64,000 bases of DNA from Isoperla grammatica (lineage: Eukaryota > Arthropoda > Insecta > Plecoptera > Perlodidae), in the NCBI GenBank assembly GCA_945910005.1, contig OX246749.1, positions 35,490,116-35,554,115 on the forward strand. The letters run 5' to 3'. A program made the translations under genes and the position numbers. Positions 10,986-21,136 of this stretch are shown here, one piece after another. The notes below the pieces were generated by a model. The model made no database searches. It was not told the DNA's origin and was given only the letters and a program-made list of their open reading frames with translations. The first letter of the stretch is position 1, and every line of letters starts with the position of its first letter.

Positions 10986-11085
10986 CTAGCTAAGCGACAA
11001 GGTCCGTCGATCCCCTGGCGGATGTTCGTTCGACGAGCCCCCGCCAGGGTATTTACGGACCGTAGCTAAGCGATACCTTAGTAGG
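10986..11085. repeat. Imperfect hairpin, about 95 bp
   Basis: The left arm CTAGCTAAGCGACAAGGTCC with CCCTGGCGG is mirrored on the right by CCGCCAGGG with GGACCGTAGCTAAGCGAT. The short GC-rich loop includes GTTCGTTCGACGAGC. It is probably a very short MITE. Confidence 0.5.
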
Positions 11086-11099
11086 CCTATCCCTTCGTT

Positions 11100-11890
11100 A
11101 CCAAAATACGGTCCAACTTACAATTCCTTCTCTTCCTGAACTTCTCCGTAATACATAACCTTCTTTTTTCGATTACTCTTTCAACCACTTCCTTATTTGA
11201 AACCGCTAGATTATCTATCTAATAGAGCTTTTTACTTCCGAGTCATTGTTTTTTTTTTTTTTTTTTACTAATATCAAAATATCCAATAACAATAACAATG
11301 GTTAAATGAATGACCCCCCAGTTATCTCGAAACAACCTTAATGGTTTTTTGTCGTGGCTGGCGCGAGTTATTAATGTCCAACTTAAATTAAAAGACTTTA
11401 ATTAAGAGGAAGGACTACATCCAATATTTATAAATTAACGTATGTCTCAATAACGCCGCAACACACAATATCAAAAAAGTGACAAATACTTTTATTTTGG
11501 ATCCGTGGGAGCTCAATCAATACCGTATGAAAAAGGTTTGTTAGTTTAATTTAAATATGGTTCGTTATTAATTTCTTAAGCCTGGGCCACAAATCAAGAT
11601 AAAATTATCAACCTTGTACATCCACTGCGCACACAGATGCACTCATGGATATAAAAATGTGTTTTTATACTAGCTGTGGATTTGATCGCAATTAACCCGC
11701 CTCGTTGATTGAGATTAACTAACTGACAGAGGTGACCTTGACTTAACAAGTTGCAGGTAAAACATGAGTTGTCATTTTTTCACCACGCTATACTTTTTAA
11801 CGGCCTTGGAAGAGAATATGGTTTAGAAACATTTGCGGACGCGTTTTAAAATACGCCCGAAGAGACTGATTCGCTATTAATTTAATTTTT
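11100..11890. other. No gene or clear repeat
   Basis: AT-rich sequence with a poly-T run near 11250. Nothing else is identified. Confidence 0.45.
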
Positions 11891-11892
11891 CG

Positions 11893-12156
11893 GAGGAATA
11901 CCCGTTCTAGGGTGCACACCAGCTTTACCTGATGTGCCCCTCTTCAGGTGACTAACTAGGTATATTAGGGTGTTTGGATAGCTGGGAAGGAATGTCCGAG
12001 GGCTGTTAGTAGGACTCAATCCCAGCATTCGCCTTTACGACTGAGGAAAACCTCGGGAAAAACTTTCAGTCAGAGCTGCTGGTGACCGCGGAATCGAACT
12101 GGCGACCTCCCGAATAAGAGTCTCGCGTCTTACCGCTGAGCCACCTCTATCGGTAG
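11893..12156 (-). mobile_element. tRNA-derived SINE, full-length copy
   Basis: Reverse-oriented copy of the SINE at 6549: the 3' body (GGTGCACACCAGCTTTACCT, GATGTGCCCCTCTTCAGGTG) comes first on the plus strand and the B and A boxes (complements of GGTTCGATTCC-like and GGCTCAGCGGTAAG words) lie near 12090-12145. Both promoter boxes are slightly mutated. Confidence 0.8.
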
Positions 12157-12235
12157 CTGATTCGCTACTATCGCTAGGAATATATGACATGTTATGTTTG
12201 ACGATTCTTTCGGCTAAAATACGACATTTTTGCTT

Positions 12236-12668
12236 TATCGTGGTATAGAGGCCAATAAAATAAGTGCATGGTTTGTTTATGGTTGCTGATGGAGAGTTTG
12301 TATTTATTATGGAAAATAACATGTAATAAAACAATTCCAAAGCAATATGCAAATATCAAATATTATATTGCATTTCAGTGTGCATTTTGGAAAATAACAT
12401 GTACGGTAATAAAACAATTCCAAAGCAATATTCAAATAAGCAAATATTATGTTGCACTTTAGTGTGCATTTTGCCCCTCAGGGTAAGTTCGGAAGCTTTG
12501 ACCGACTGAGCGTTTTAAAGTTCAAAAAAAGCTCGGCTTGCACACTCATTAAAGATGCAGATTCAAGCGTCAAGTTAAGTACAGGATTTGTTGCTTTGGA
12601 ATTGTTTTATTACACATGCTATTTTCCATGAGAAGAATTCAAACTCCAAAGCAACCATAAACAAATCA
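12236..12668. mobile_element. Foldback element with internal duplication
   Basis: The outer arms pair (TGGTTTGTTTATGGTTGC near 12270 with GCAACCATAAACAAATCA near 12650, and GGAAAATAACATGT with ACATGCTATTTTCC). Inside, a segment of about 100 bp including ATTCCAAAGCAATAT and CAGTGTGCATTTTG is repeated in tandem. Confidence 0.5.
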
Positions 12669-12802
12669 CATATTTAACTCGACTGTGCATTCCGCCTAAA
12701 TTGTTTCATTTTCCAAACTGTTTTATACTTAGGATCTCTACCATTGGCCGGATTTATAAAACGGGGCCTCTCATTGGCTGGGCTAAAAGAATTTTTAGCT
12801 AT

Positions 12803-12967
12803 AATGGTACGTTTACAGCTACGCGTTGCGAGCGAAGCGAAGGCGCGAGCTCCAATCAGTGGCCGAGTTTGCGTGAAACTATTAACTTCTTTGCGAGAAA
12901 CTCGGCCGCTGATTGGAGCTCGCGCCCTCGCTTCGCTCGCAACGCGTAGCTGTAAACGTACCATAAG
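12803..12967. mobile_element. Near-perfect palindrome with CCAAT-like motifs
   Basis: Two arms of about 65 bp begin TGGTACGTTTACAGCTACGC and include GCGAGCGAAGCGA and the CCAATCAGTGGCCGAG word. They are separated by a loop of about 27 bp. The short open frames on both strands are palindrome artefacts. The CpG-rich arms differ from the AT-rich surroundings. Confidence 0.65.
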
Positions 12968-13190
12968 AGCTAACGTTGCTATGGTTTCCTTAAATCTTAA
13001 ATCCTAGGAAAGTGAGTGAACGGCGTATTGTGTTTGGCTTGATTTGATTTTCTTAAATCTTAAATCTTAAATAAGTTCGTAAACATACCTTAGATAAGAT
13101 GGCCTTAGAAGCGATCTGAGTCTATTGATTTGGTTTATAATTATTTACAAGTACTTACTGGCTAGAAATATATGTGTAAATTGACGTATA

Positions 13191-13476
13191 GGGTACGCAC
13201 AACACCAAAACACAACAATGAAACAAATGAACCGATGGACAAACAAGCTGTTAAAAAAAAGAAGTTCTGAAGTTGGAAAAAACAAATGTTCAGAACGTTT
13301 ACAAACTTTAAGATAGTTGCTGTCCATTACTTTACATAAATTTTAACTGGCGAGCAGTTACTATCGTTACAACTAGTTGTTTCTCCTCATTATTTGAACA
13401 GCTTGTTGTTTGTCCACCAGTTCAATTCATTTATTCCATTGTTGTAGTTCGGCTGTTACGTCAGTTGTGCGTACCC
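13191..13476. mobile_element. TIR MITE, GGGTACGCACAAC ends, TA flanks
   Basis: Begins GGGTACGCACAACACCAAAA and ends GTCAGTTGTGCGTACCC. The inverted match continues inward through ACAACAATG and GGACAAACAA. TA flanks both sides, consistent with a TA duplication (Tc1/mariner-like mobilisation, inferred). The 286-bp body has no transposase. Relatives are at 25820-26084, 26455-26752 and, partly, 25004-25300 and 3304-3530. Confidence 0.7.
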
Positions 13477-13833
13477 TATTATTTATTAACGTTACGAGAT
13501 AAAGTCACTGTATATAATTTGAAATGAGATGTGTATTTAGAGGTGGGGATTTAGCCATCCCCGGCGGGGATACCTTTCAGTAAAACAGAGCCAGGGATGA
13601 AATTACCAAAAGGGGGAAATCCCCCTGCCCCCCCCCCCGTCAATTCGTACGCGTAGGTCCGAATTCACCAAACTTTTTTTTATTCGGCCGATTTACAAAT
13701 CTCGTTTTGGTTGCCATAGTTTCAAAATGCATTACATACAAAATGCATTATGGTGGCTTCTATCGGGTGCCATTTTTTATCTTCAATTCGACAGAAAATC
13801 GTGGAATTAAATTTTGTTGAAACCGGCCCTGAG

Positions 13834-13841
13834 TAGTTGTG

Positions 13842-13890
<49 letters not shown>

Positions 13891-13908
13891 TAGTAGTAGT
13901 AGTAGTGG
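13834..13908. repeat. (GTA)n microsatellite
   Basis: About 75 bp of GTAGTA trinucleotide with a few GTG variants. The threonine run on the minus strand is its translation. Confidence 0.9.
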
Positions 13909-13977
13909 TTATCAGGGCCGTAACTGGAAACAATCGAAAGTAGAGACCATTTTGACTTGCTAATATCACCTTTACAT

Positions 13978-14435
13978 ACTTTACTTTACTTTATTGTAAT
14001 TAAGGCCAGTGTAGGGCACAATGCCCTCTTTAGCCTGATGAGTGATGATTGATGAATGATAATTCCCATATAATGTTTTGCCAGTAGAAATTAAATTAAA
14101 CACATAAATAGTTTGGGATGTTTTAAAAACGTTGTCAGAACTGTGCTATCGGAAAATGGGGTTTATTCAATTAAGGAGTACTTCATATTTTACAAGAGTA
14201 CAGAAGGTAGTTAATTGACAAAGTGTAATGATGTATATGCACGAACGCGTACTTATTGTAAAGTGTATGCACTTTTGTAAATATAATAATAATCTGACGT
14301 GTTCTACACAATTTGTAGAAATTTGTAATGTAAACTAAATAAATGATTATGAATATGAATAATGAGGAAATGAGGAGGGGAAACCCGGTACCGGCACGTA
14401 GCCTACTCTTGTCGATAAGTACCAAGGGGAATATC
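13978..14435 (-). mobile_element. 5S-type SINE, split and lacking its 5S head
   Basis: The minus-strand 3' tail (complement of CCAGTGTAGGGCACAATGCC, 13990-14050) and the distal body (GGTACCGGCACGTAGCCTAC, near 14385-14405) match the SINEs at 26790, 34563 and 60034. Between them lies about 290 bp of foreign sequence (about 14065-14355). No 5S-like head remains. Confidence 0.65.
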
Positions 14436-14524
14436 ACAGCACTCACCAGTAACAAATGCTATTAAAACAAAAACATGCCTACAACTCGTTAAAACACTCC
14501 AATCACACTATATAGATAAAAATC

Positions 14525-14545
14525 GCCCCCCCCCCCCCCCCCCCG
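14525..14545. repeat. Poly-C run
   Basis: About 20 consecutive C. Similar runs occur at 13630, 26390, 45145, 52661 and 59281. Confidence 0.9.
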
Positions 14546-14563
14546 AGACCCTCTAATTTTACT

Positions 14564-14931
14564 TTAACAAGGAAGGATACACCTACGTCAAAAACCGCAA
14601 CAAATTTTCATTTTTAATTTATATCACAAGAATGGGCTTCGAAATCAAAAATCTAAATCAACAGCGAACTGTGGTTTAGTAAGCCCTACACATTGAATGC
14701 GCTAAGTCGTGACTTATATTATAATCGGTATGTTTTTTTATAAATAATTAATTTTATTACTAATTATCGAATTATAATCAAAATACTACGCTAATGGTTA
14801 TAATATTTTATTCAATCTGTAGGGCTTACCAAAGCAAAGTTCGCTGCTGATTTAGATTTTCGCTTTCTTGTTGCAATCTTGAGATAATGAACATTTTCTG
14901 CGGTTTTTGACGTAGAGACTACCCTTTGCCC
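14564..14931. mobile_element. Palindromic MITE, GAGCGAAGG/TTAA family, divergent
   Basis: Ends are AGGAAGGATACACCTACGTC on the left and the complement of GGGCAAAGGGTAGTCTCTAC on the right, followed by TTAA. Inner words CAAAAACCGCA, GTAGGGCTTACC and CAATCTTGAGA are shared with 17204, 43434 and 63153. The 5' boundary is eroded. Confidence 0.65.
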
Positions 14932-14952
14932 TTAACCTGTCATACCCGGGTG

Positions 14953-15645
14953 CAGTGCTCGAAATTAACGGCAGCCCAGCCCAAAACGTACTCGGGCTGC
15001 CACTTGTATATATCCAGGCAGCCCGATGGGCTGCCTTAAATTTGACATACAAACACATTATTAAATAGTGTTCTTTCTTAAATCAAAAGTACCATGTGTT
15101 CGCACAACACACTGTATTATATTAACAAATTATCATAGTTTTTAATGTTTTAAATTAACCGACTATGACCTTGAGCTCGACCAGACAGAAGAAAAAGACC
15201 AAGAACGCATCATAGACGATGACATTTTAAGCAGCTCAAGCAGCCTGCACTGACTTGCAATAACATGTGGCAAATTAATCATGATCATATACAATTCATT
15301 ATCATTTTTTACATTTTTAATTGTATGTCATTATTGTCATAATGTATTAATAAAAGAAAACAATAGACCTTTTTCAGAATTCATCTAGGACCCTTAGATA
15401 GAGCTAATCACGGCCCTCCAAATCTTCAATGACAACAATGCACAACAGTGAAACATTCTCCTCAACATAAGTATCAAGGACCCTTAGATAGAGCGTATCA
15501 CGGCTTGCTAGATCAATTCTGAAAATCATCTATTTATATTTTCTTCGCAATAATTAAAAAACAAAAAATAAAATTTCAAATGTAAATTGCGTAATAATAC
15601 GAAAACATTTATAAAAAAAATCGGGCTATTCAATTCCTAGCACTG
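14953..15645. mobile_element. hAT-like element with imperfect 8-bp duplication
   Basis: Starts CAGTGCTCGAAATTAACGGC and ends CAATTCCTAGCACTG (inverted CAGTGCT plus GRAATT). The flanking octamers are CCCGGGTG and CTTGGGTG (6 of 8 identical). CAG/CTG ends and an 8-bp duplication suggest hAT. Two inverted GGCAGCCC/GGGCTGCC words lie near the left end. It contains the foldback module at 15366-15535. Confidence 0.55.
15366..15535. mobile_element. Foldback MITE, GGACCCTTAGATAGAGC family, nested
   Basis: CTTTTTCAGAATTCATCTAG and GGACCCTTAGATAGAGC are followed by an ATGACAACAATGCACAACAG core and a second GGACCCTTAGATAGAGC with an inverted CAATTCTGAAAATCATC end. It is nested in the hAT-like element at 14953. 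Confidence 0.65.
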
Positions 15646-15671
15646 CTTGGGTGATTTTTATACCCTATTTA

Positions 15672-16182
15672 AAGAGGTGTTTGTTTTTCGCAAACAGCGA
15701 TAAAGTGAAACCATAAACCATTTTTTCTATTGAAAAAAAAAACTTCAGATGTTTACGAGTTGGGGTATAGAGGTTTCGAATCTGTCTGCGAAATAAAGTC
15801 GAAATTTACGTAAACAGCGAAATTTCTGCGTATTTGCAAAAAAAACACGAATTTACCTTGATTGGGCAAAATAATGCTTTATATAAGTAATTTTCAAGAA
15901 ATTTAAAAAGGTGTTAGTAGTTTTTTTGAACAACAACTTGTATGTAGGCATGTGTATGTTCATGTATAATCTCAGTTGTTTCAATAATAAATTATGTGAT
16001 TTCACATACCTATCACATAAACAGATCATCAGTAATTCATTAGTTTACCTTAAAAAATGTGCAACTTAATATTTTCTATTAAGGCAAAATGGGCTGAAAA
16101 AATAACAACGAAATAACATCGAAAATTTAAAATCATTTAGCTAAATTTTGGAAAAAATAAAACTTTTTTCAAACACCTCTAC
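15672..16182. mobile_element. Possible TIR element, AGAGGTGTTTG ends
   Basis: AGAGGTGTTTG near 15674 is mirrored by CAAACACCTCT near 16170. The interior is A/T-rich and the termini are short, so this is tentative. Confidence 0.3.
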
Positions 16183-16579
16183 CTATTTACGGCCCTGGGG
16201 CCGGATTCACAAGAGGTCTTAACTTAAGACCGGTTCTAAGTCCAGCTGTACCGTATGTGCTATTATAAATCCATGGTAGGCCTACTACACATCCCAATTG
16301 ATAGCTACTTTCGTGGAAATCACAGTGAACTTAAAATATTGCAAGGCGGTGTTTTAAAGTTTAGTGTTTTGTTTTCTAATACCTCCACATTCTAAAAACA
16401 GAGAAATGTGTATGTCAAGGTAAGTAAACGATATTTATTTATGTTCACACTTCGAAGTCATAGACGTATTGCCACCATCTTTGAAGAAAGATAAGACCAA
16501 CTCAGACCGGGCCTAAATTTTGGTCTCAAGTGTTTGTTATTTACTAGGGTTTCTTAGCGACGTCGAGTCGAGGCTATGG

Positions 16580-17138
16580 ACGTGTCTGAATTAAAAGTCT
16601 AAGGTCTAAGTCTAAGTCTAGGTCTAAGTCTAGGTTTAAATTATTTAGCATGTTCTAACTCTAATTCTAAGTGGATTTCGGACAGTACTAAACCTATTGC
16701 AGAGCCACCTATTGCGAGAAATTTGACCTAGAGTTGAAGCATTGGTTCACAGCCTTCTCGACGGGTCAATCCGCGAATTGTACCGACGTCTTTGGAGGTT
16801 AGGAACTGTAAAAGTATTCATTTTCCAGTATTGATGCAGGTTTTAGGCTTTAGAGTAGGCCTATCACTGTTTACATTATAAAATAATACTAGAGGTATGT
16901 ATATAATAAACTTAAGTAACATTTCACTTTTCCGTCTTCCTTCTCGCAGCTGTTTTTTTCGTCCGCCATTTTAAGACTTATAACGAGCGTGCACTTTCGA
17001 TTGCTAGGTCTAAACTTTGATTTAGACCTAGACTTAACGATTTCGGACAGTACTTCATACGTCACCGATGATTGATGACGTCAAATTTAGACTTAGACCT
17101 AGAGTTAGCAATGATAAAGAGGAATTCGGACACGTCCT
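16580..17138. mobile_element. Nested TIR element with TCTAAG-rich interior
   Basis: GGACGTGTCTGAATTAAAAG on the left is mirrored by GAATTCGGACACGTCC on the right. Just inside are runs of AGTCTAAGTCTAGGTCTAAG and complementary CTTAGACCTAGA words, giving further self-complementarity. Confidence 0.55.
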
Positions 17139-17203
17139 GAGTGCAGGTCCGTATCAGCCAATGGCGTAGTGGTCCTAAAGTTAGGCCAGGCCTAAGTTAA
17201 GAG

Positions 17204-17478
17204 CGAAAGATACCTCTACGTCAAAAACCGCAGAAAATTTTCATTTTTTAATTAAATCTCAATGACTGTGATAACGATTTCCTTAAATTACTAAGGAAAT
17301 CGTTATCACAGTCATACTGATTATAACGTTAAATAAATTTATTATTCAGTATGTAGGGCTAACCATACCACAGTGCTATGGTGTCTCAGATTTTCGATTT
17401 TTTGTTTCAATCTTGAGATATAATTAAAAAATGAAAATTTTCTGCGGTTTTTGACGTAGAAATATCCTTCGCTCTTAA
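17204..17478. mobile_element. GAGCGAAGG/TTAA MITE, nearly intact
   Basis: TTAA flanks an element beginning GAGCGAAAGATACCTCTACG and ending CTACGTCAAAAACCGCAGAA-type sequence in inverted form, then TTCGCTC and TTAA. A near-perfect internal palindrome (GACTGTGATAACGATTTCC and its complement) lies near 17262-17315. TTAA duplication suggests piggyBac- or Kolobok-like mobilisation (inference). Confidence 0.75.
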
Positions 17479-17529
17479 GAGTTTTTGTGAATCCGGCCCC
17501 AGGTAGTAGTTGTAGTAGTGTACACTCAC

Positions 17530-17716
17530 GTGTAGGTCTGCGTCTCTCCGTGGATATATTGGGGACTCCTTCCCTGAACAGTCTGTTGATAACTGTAGTA
17601 GACCTCTTCCTGATGTTCTCCACCACCCCAGCAGCCGTAGAGGGCGATGACGCATTAGACGTACCGACTACATTGTAGGACGGCCCACTCACCAACCCGC
17701 GCAGAAGGTCTTTCAT
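17530..17716 (-). CDS. Candidate first coding exon of an unknown gene
   Basis: Reading the minus strand, an ATG at 17716 opens 62 codons (MKDLLRGLVSGPSYNVVGTS at the start, later ENIRKRSTTVINRLFREG) and meets a strong donor, GTGAGT, whose complement occupies 17524-17529. The exon would end at 17530 in phase 1. Composition is less AT-rich than the neighbours and the residues are not low-complexity. Beyond the donor the frame runs into the CTGGGGCCGG transposon, as expected for an intron. The protein is not recognised: no signal peptide or domain is evident. Later exons would lie at lower coordinates or outside the window; none was identified. It could also be a chance frame or a relic of a transposon exon. 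Confidence 0.3.
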
Positions 17717-17719
17717 TCT

Positions 17720-18160
17720 AACGTCTTTGATTCACTAACACTAGAGAATAACTTCTTTGTTTGTATTTATTCACAAATTTCCACAGCCGCGACACCTTTC
17801 CTTCGTTGACTTCTTTGGATTTTCGGAGTAGATGTTTTAAGGGTTTTGGTTATCACTGTTCGTTGGCTATTGAAGAAAGATACACTGTTGGTTAATTTCT
17901 TTGGATTTTGACAGATTTTTTTTGTAATGTTTTTGAAGGATTTTGAGGATTGATTGAAATAGTTTGTTTCGCGTATTGCAATATCTAAGTCACAAAGTAT
18001 CGTGAGTGTAACATAGAATGTTACCTATATAATAAGGTTTTACCGATAGAGTTGGCTCAACAGTAAGACGCGAGACTATATGAGGATTCATTGTTAATTC
18101 ATTACACAGTCTATTAGATTATTACCTATTCTATTACTATCTCTATTGATTTTATTTTAT
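17720..18160. other. Sequence upstream of the candidate exon
   Basis: AT-rich sequence that would be 5' UTR or promoter if the minus-strand exon at 17530-17716 is real. No TATA box or initiator can be argued. A degraded tRNA-SINE head (GTTGGCTCAACAGTAAGACG) lies at about 18050-18080. Confidence 0.3.
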
Positions 18161-18164
18161 TTTT

Positions 18165-18299
18165 ATATAGCTAAGAAATTTGTTTTGTTTTTGTTGTTAT
18201 TGTTATTTATGATTTCATTATTATTAATTGTTTGCATAGCTTAGTTTTATTTAAGGTCCTCCTTTGTAAACCAGTTTTTATAACTGAATAGGATAGACA

Positions 18300-18335
<36 letters not shown>

Positions 18336-18345
18336 ATACATTATT
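18165..18345 (+). mobile_element. LINE-like 3' end with (TAAA)n tail
   Basis: TTGTTTGCATAGCTTAGTTT, AAGGTCCTCCTTTGTAAA and AACTGAATAGGATAGACATT are followed by (TAAA)n. The same 3' end occurs at 45925-46075 and, reversed, at 59480-60000. A constant 3' end running into a short repeat is typical of LINE-type retrotransposition. No reverse transcriptase coding remains. Confidence 0.65.
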
Positions 18346-18419
18346 GATTTCTTGTATTGTTGTAAATCAACAGCTCTATATCATTCAAACTTTAAATTAG
18401 TTATTGGTAGTACCTATTT

Positions 18420-18485
18420 TTTATTTATGTATTTATTCATTCATTCATTCGTTCATTCATTCATTTATTTATTTATTTATTTAGG
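18420..18485. repeat. (TTCA)n/(TTTA)n microsatellite
   Basis: Imperfect ATTC and TTTA tetranucleotides. Confidence 0.85.
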
Positions 18486-18959
18486 ATTTAAATACATCCA
18501 TACAGCAATTTTACGTTAAACCTTCAAACTTAACATTAACATTATACATTTCTAGGACTACATTAAATTATCAACAAAAAGCCTACTTTTCCAGACTATT
18601 AATGCAAAAAAAAAAAAAAAATCCCTGGGGTTTTCCCGCAAAAAAAATAAAAAATAAATCTAGACTTGGCTATTGCAGAAACCCTCGCAGAACCTTCAGT
18701 GTTATCGCCCCTGGCGGGCATCGCACCAACCGACGACCATTCTTGTCTGATCCGATACTCGTTTCCGGTATTCTCAAGTGCTCAAGTCAGCCAAGAGTTA
18801 AGTGGTCTGGTCTTAGTTTGCGGCCTTGGTCCACATTATTCGTGAATGAGAATACAAAACAAACACACCGGTTCCTTTCCTAGATACGTCACTTTGTTTG
18901 CAGAATAAACAATAGCACAGTGATTAATTGCATTGAAGTCACACTAAACTAGAAACTTA

Positions 18960-19495
18960 ACGACTTACAGTGAAACGTCTTGATAACTACCTTCTTTATA
19001 ACAAACGTCTTTATAACAAAAATACTTCTTTATAACTAACGTCTCTGTAACAAACGTATTTTTAACAACCTTCTTTATAACAAACGTTTTTATAAAAAAA
19101 AACTTCTTTATAACAAATGTAACTATAACAAATGTATCTATAACAAACAAACGTATTTTTAACAAACGTCTTTATAACAAACGTATTTATATCTAACTTC
19201 TTTATAACAAACGTCTTTATATCAAACGTATTTATATCTAACTTCTTTATAACAAACGTCTTTATAACAACTGCTTTATAACAAACTTCTTTACAACAAA
19301 CGCCTTTATAACAAACGTCTTTATATCAAACTTCTTTATAACAAACGTCTTTATAACAAACGTCTTTATATCAAACTTCTTTATAACAAACGTCTTTATA
19401 ACAAACGTCTTTATATCAAACTTCTTTATAACAAACGTCTTTATAACAAACGTCTTTATAACACACGTCTTTATAACAAAATTTTTTATAAAACA
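18960..19495. repeat. Minisatellite of TTTATAACAAACGTC units
   Basis: Units of about 15 bp (CTTTATAACAAACGT) alternate with variants such as TTATATCAAACTTC, forming higher-order units of roughly 46 bp toward the right end. The minus-strand 66-codon frame (repeating FVIK-type residues) is its translation. The block lies next to the assembly gap. Confidence 0.85.
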
Positions 19496-19678
19496 AAACT
19501 GTTTTTAGGTCGCCGAATGATTCTTATGCATGTAAATGTATAATATCATCTTTATGAAGAATAGTAATCTGACCCTCAAGAGTTCGTTGATAAAGAAGTT
19601 TTAATGTAGTTGCATTATATAACGCATACTTGACAATTATACAATACTTGCAATGATGTAATTCATTGCAACTCCCCC

Positions 19679-19878
19679 NNNNNNNNNNNNNNNNNNNNNN
19701 NNNNNNNNNNNNNNNNNNNNNNNNNNNNNNNNNNNNNNNNNNNNNNNNNNNNNNNNNNNNNNNNNNNNNNNNNNNNNNNNNNNNNNNNNNNNNNNNNNNN
19801 NNNNNNNNNNNNNNNNNNNNNNNNNNNNNNNNNNNNNNNNNNNNNNNNNNNNNNNNNNNNNNNNNNNNNNNNNNNNNN
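19679..19878. other. Assembly gap, 200 N
   Basis: Exactly 200 unknown bases, which suggests a default gap size and not a measured one. Frames drawn across it are meaningless. Confidence 0.99.
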
Positions 19879-19984
19879 TTCTTGACAAATAATATCAAAA
19901 GATAATTATAATTGTTAGGAGGAAGCCCTGCTTTTGGGACGACACCAGCCAACCTATATGTCCTCTCTATGTGACGAACTAGGT

Positions 19985-20817
19985 CCGGCCCGGACTGGCC
20001 AGGTCCGATTGCAGAGGGCCCCCGGCCCGAGGGGGCCCCGAAGGGCCCCCCACATAATGTAAACAAAAAGTCACATGTAAACGAGTTTTTCTCTAAACTT
20101 AAAATAGTCATAAATTGACTTCGGTCATCTTTAGGCCAAGACCTTATGTCCTGTCTACTTTTTATTAATGTTAAGAGGGATTTATTTTATGATTTGGACA
20201 AAAATAAAATAATAGATGAAGTAGCTTTAAGAAGTGAGTTGCTTACAAAGAAGCTGTTACTTTAGGGCTAGGGGAGTAAAATGTCGAATCATATCAGTTA
20301 AGCTAAGTCCCCTTTGGTTCTGGTATAACAACATTGTAAACTGTTAAATATACAGGATTTAAAAAAAAAATGTTAGCATAATTTTTCAAATCCCTAAAAT
20401 CTGTTTGTCATTATTTTAATTACGCAAATAATTTTGACGTTATTCATAATTGCTTTGGTGTGAATAAAATACTGCACTTTATTTTGAATTCCGTTGTAAT
20501 GATTTGCAGTTCTACAGCATGTGTTTTGTAGTGTTGTGGTATCCTAAAATTACTGTGAATTTCTTATTTTAATAAAATAAGGTCAACAAAAGTCGAACAT
20601 AATATTCGTAAAAAAACCAAGCTGAATTTATTCTTCTTTTTAAGTGCCAAAATAGCGTAAAAACGCGTTTTCATTGTTTTCAAGCATCTTATTTTCAAAA
20701 AATTTCCGGGAGAGGGTCTCCGGACCCCCCGTTTGCTGGGGGGTATTCCAGACCCCCGGTAAGGGGCCTCTTTACAGGTTTTAGCTGAGGGCCCCAAATG
20801 GTCCCAGTCCGGGCCTG
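19985..20817. mobile_element. hAT-like element, CAGGCCCGGACTGG-type ends
   Basis: Left end CCGGCCCGGACTGG is mirrored by CCAGTCCGGGCCTG on the right. The flanking octamers AACTAGGT and AACTATAT agree at 6 of 8 positions. Subterminal GC-rich stretches (GGGGGCCCCGAAGGGCCCCC on the left; GGGGGGTATTCCAGACCCCC on the right) fold on themselves. The AT-rich middle has no transposase. Related architecture is seen at 40340 and 53461. Confidence 0.6.
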
Positions 20818-20892
20818 AACTATATTTCAGTGTTTGGTAGTTGGTAACGAATTTCTTTCCCATATTGGACTCAATACCAGAATTATAGCCTT

Positions 20893-21010
20893 GAGGTTGT
20901 GAGAAACACCTCGGTGAAAAACTTCAGTCAGTATTATTGCCGGTTACCGGGATCGAGCCGGCGACCTCCGAATGAAAGTGCTTCAGTGTCGCGTGTCACC
21001 GCTTAGGTAG
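20893..21010 (-). mobile_element. tRNA-derived SINE fragment
   Basis: The 5' part of the SINE (complements of CTGACTGAAGTTTTTCACCG and the B box, with CGGCGACCTCC) remains. The 3' body is missing. Confidence 0.7.
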
Positions 21011-21136
21011 GCCTATCTGTTATACAGGTATAAAATATAGCTCATATTATAGCTCAGTGGAAGGTGGAAGTGAGCTGGACGCCAGCGCTGCTATCTAGTG
21101 ACTAAACGCGCAACTAGACGAGCGGCTGCGGGACTG

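Larger units (their letters stand above)
16195..17503. mobile_element. Composite TIR element, CTGGGGCCGGATTCACAA ends
   Basis: The left end CTGGGGCCGGATTCACAA and right end TTGTGAATCCGGCCCCAG are exact complements. The inside holds a second TIR element (about 16580-17138) and a TTAA-flanked MITE (17204-17478). The remaining sequence encodes nothing recognisable, so it is a non-autonomous DNA transposon filled by later insertions. Confidence 0.65.

Noticed and set aside
19524..20111. 195-codon frame
   Set aside because: It spans 200 unknown bases.
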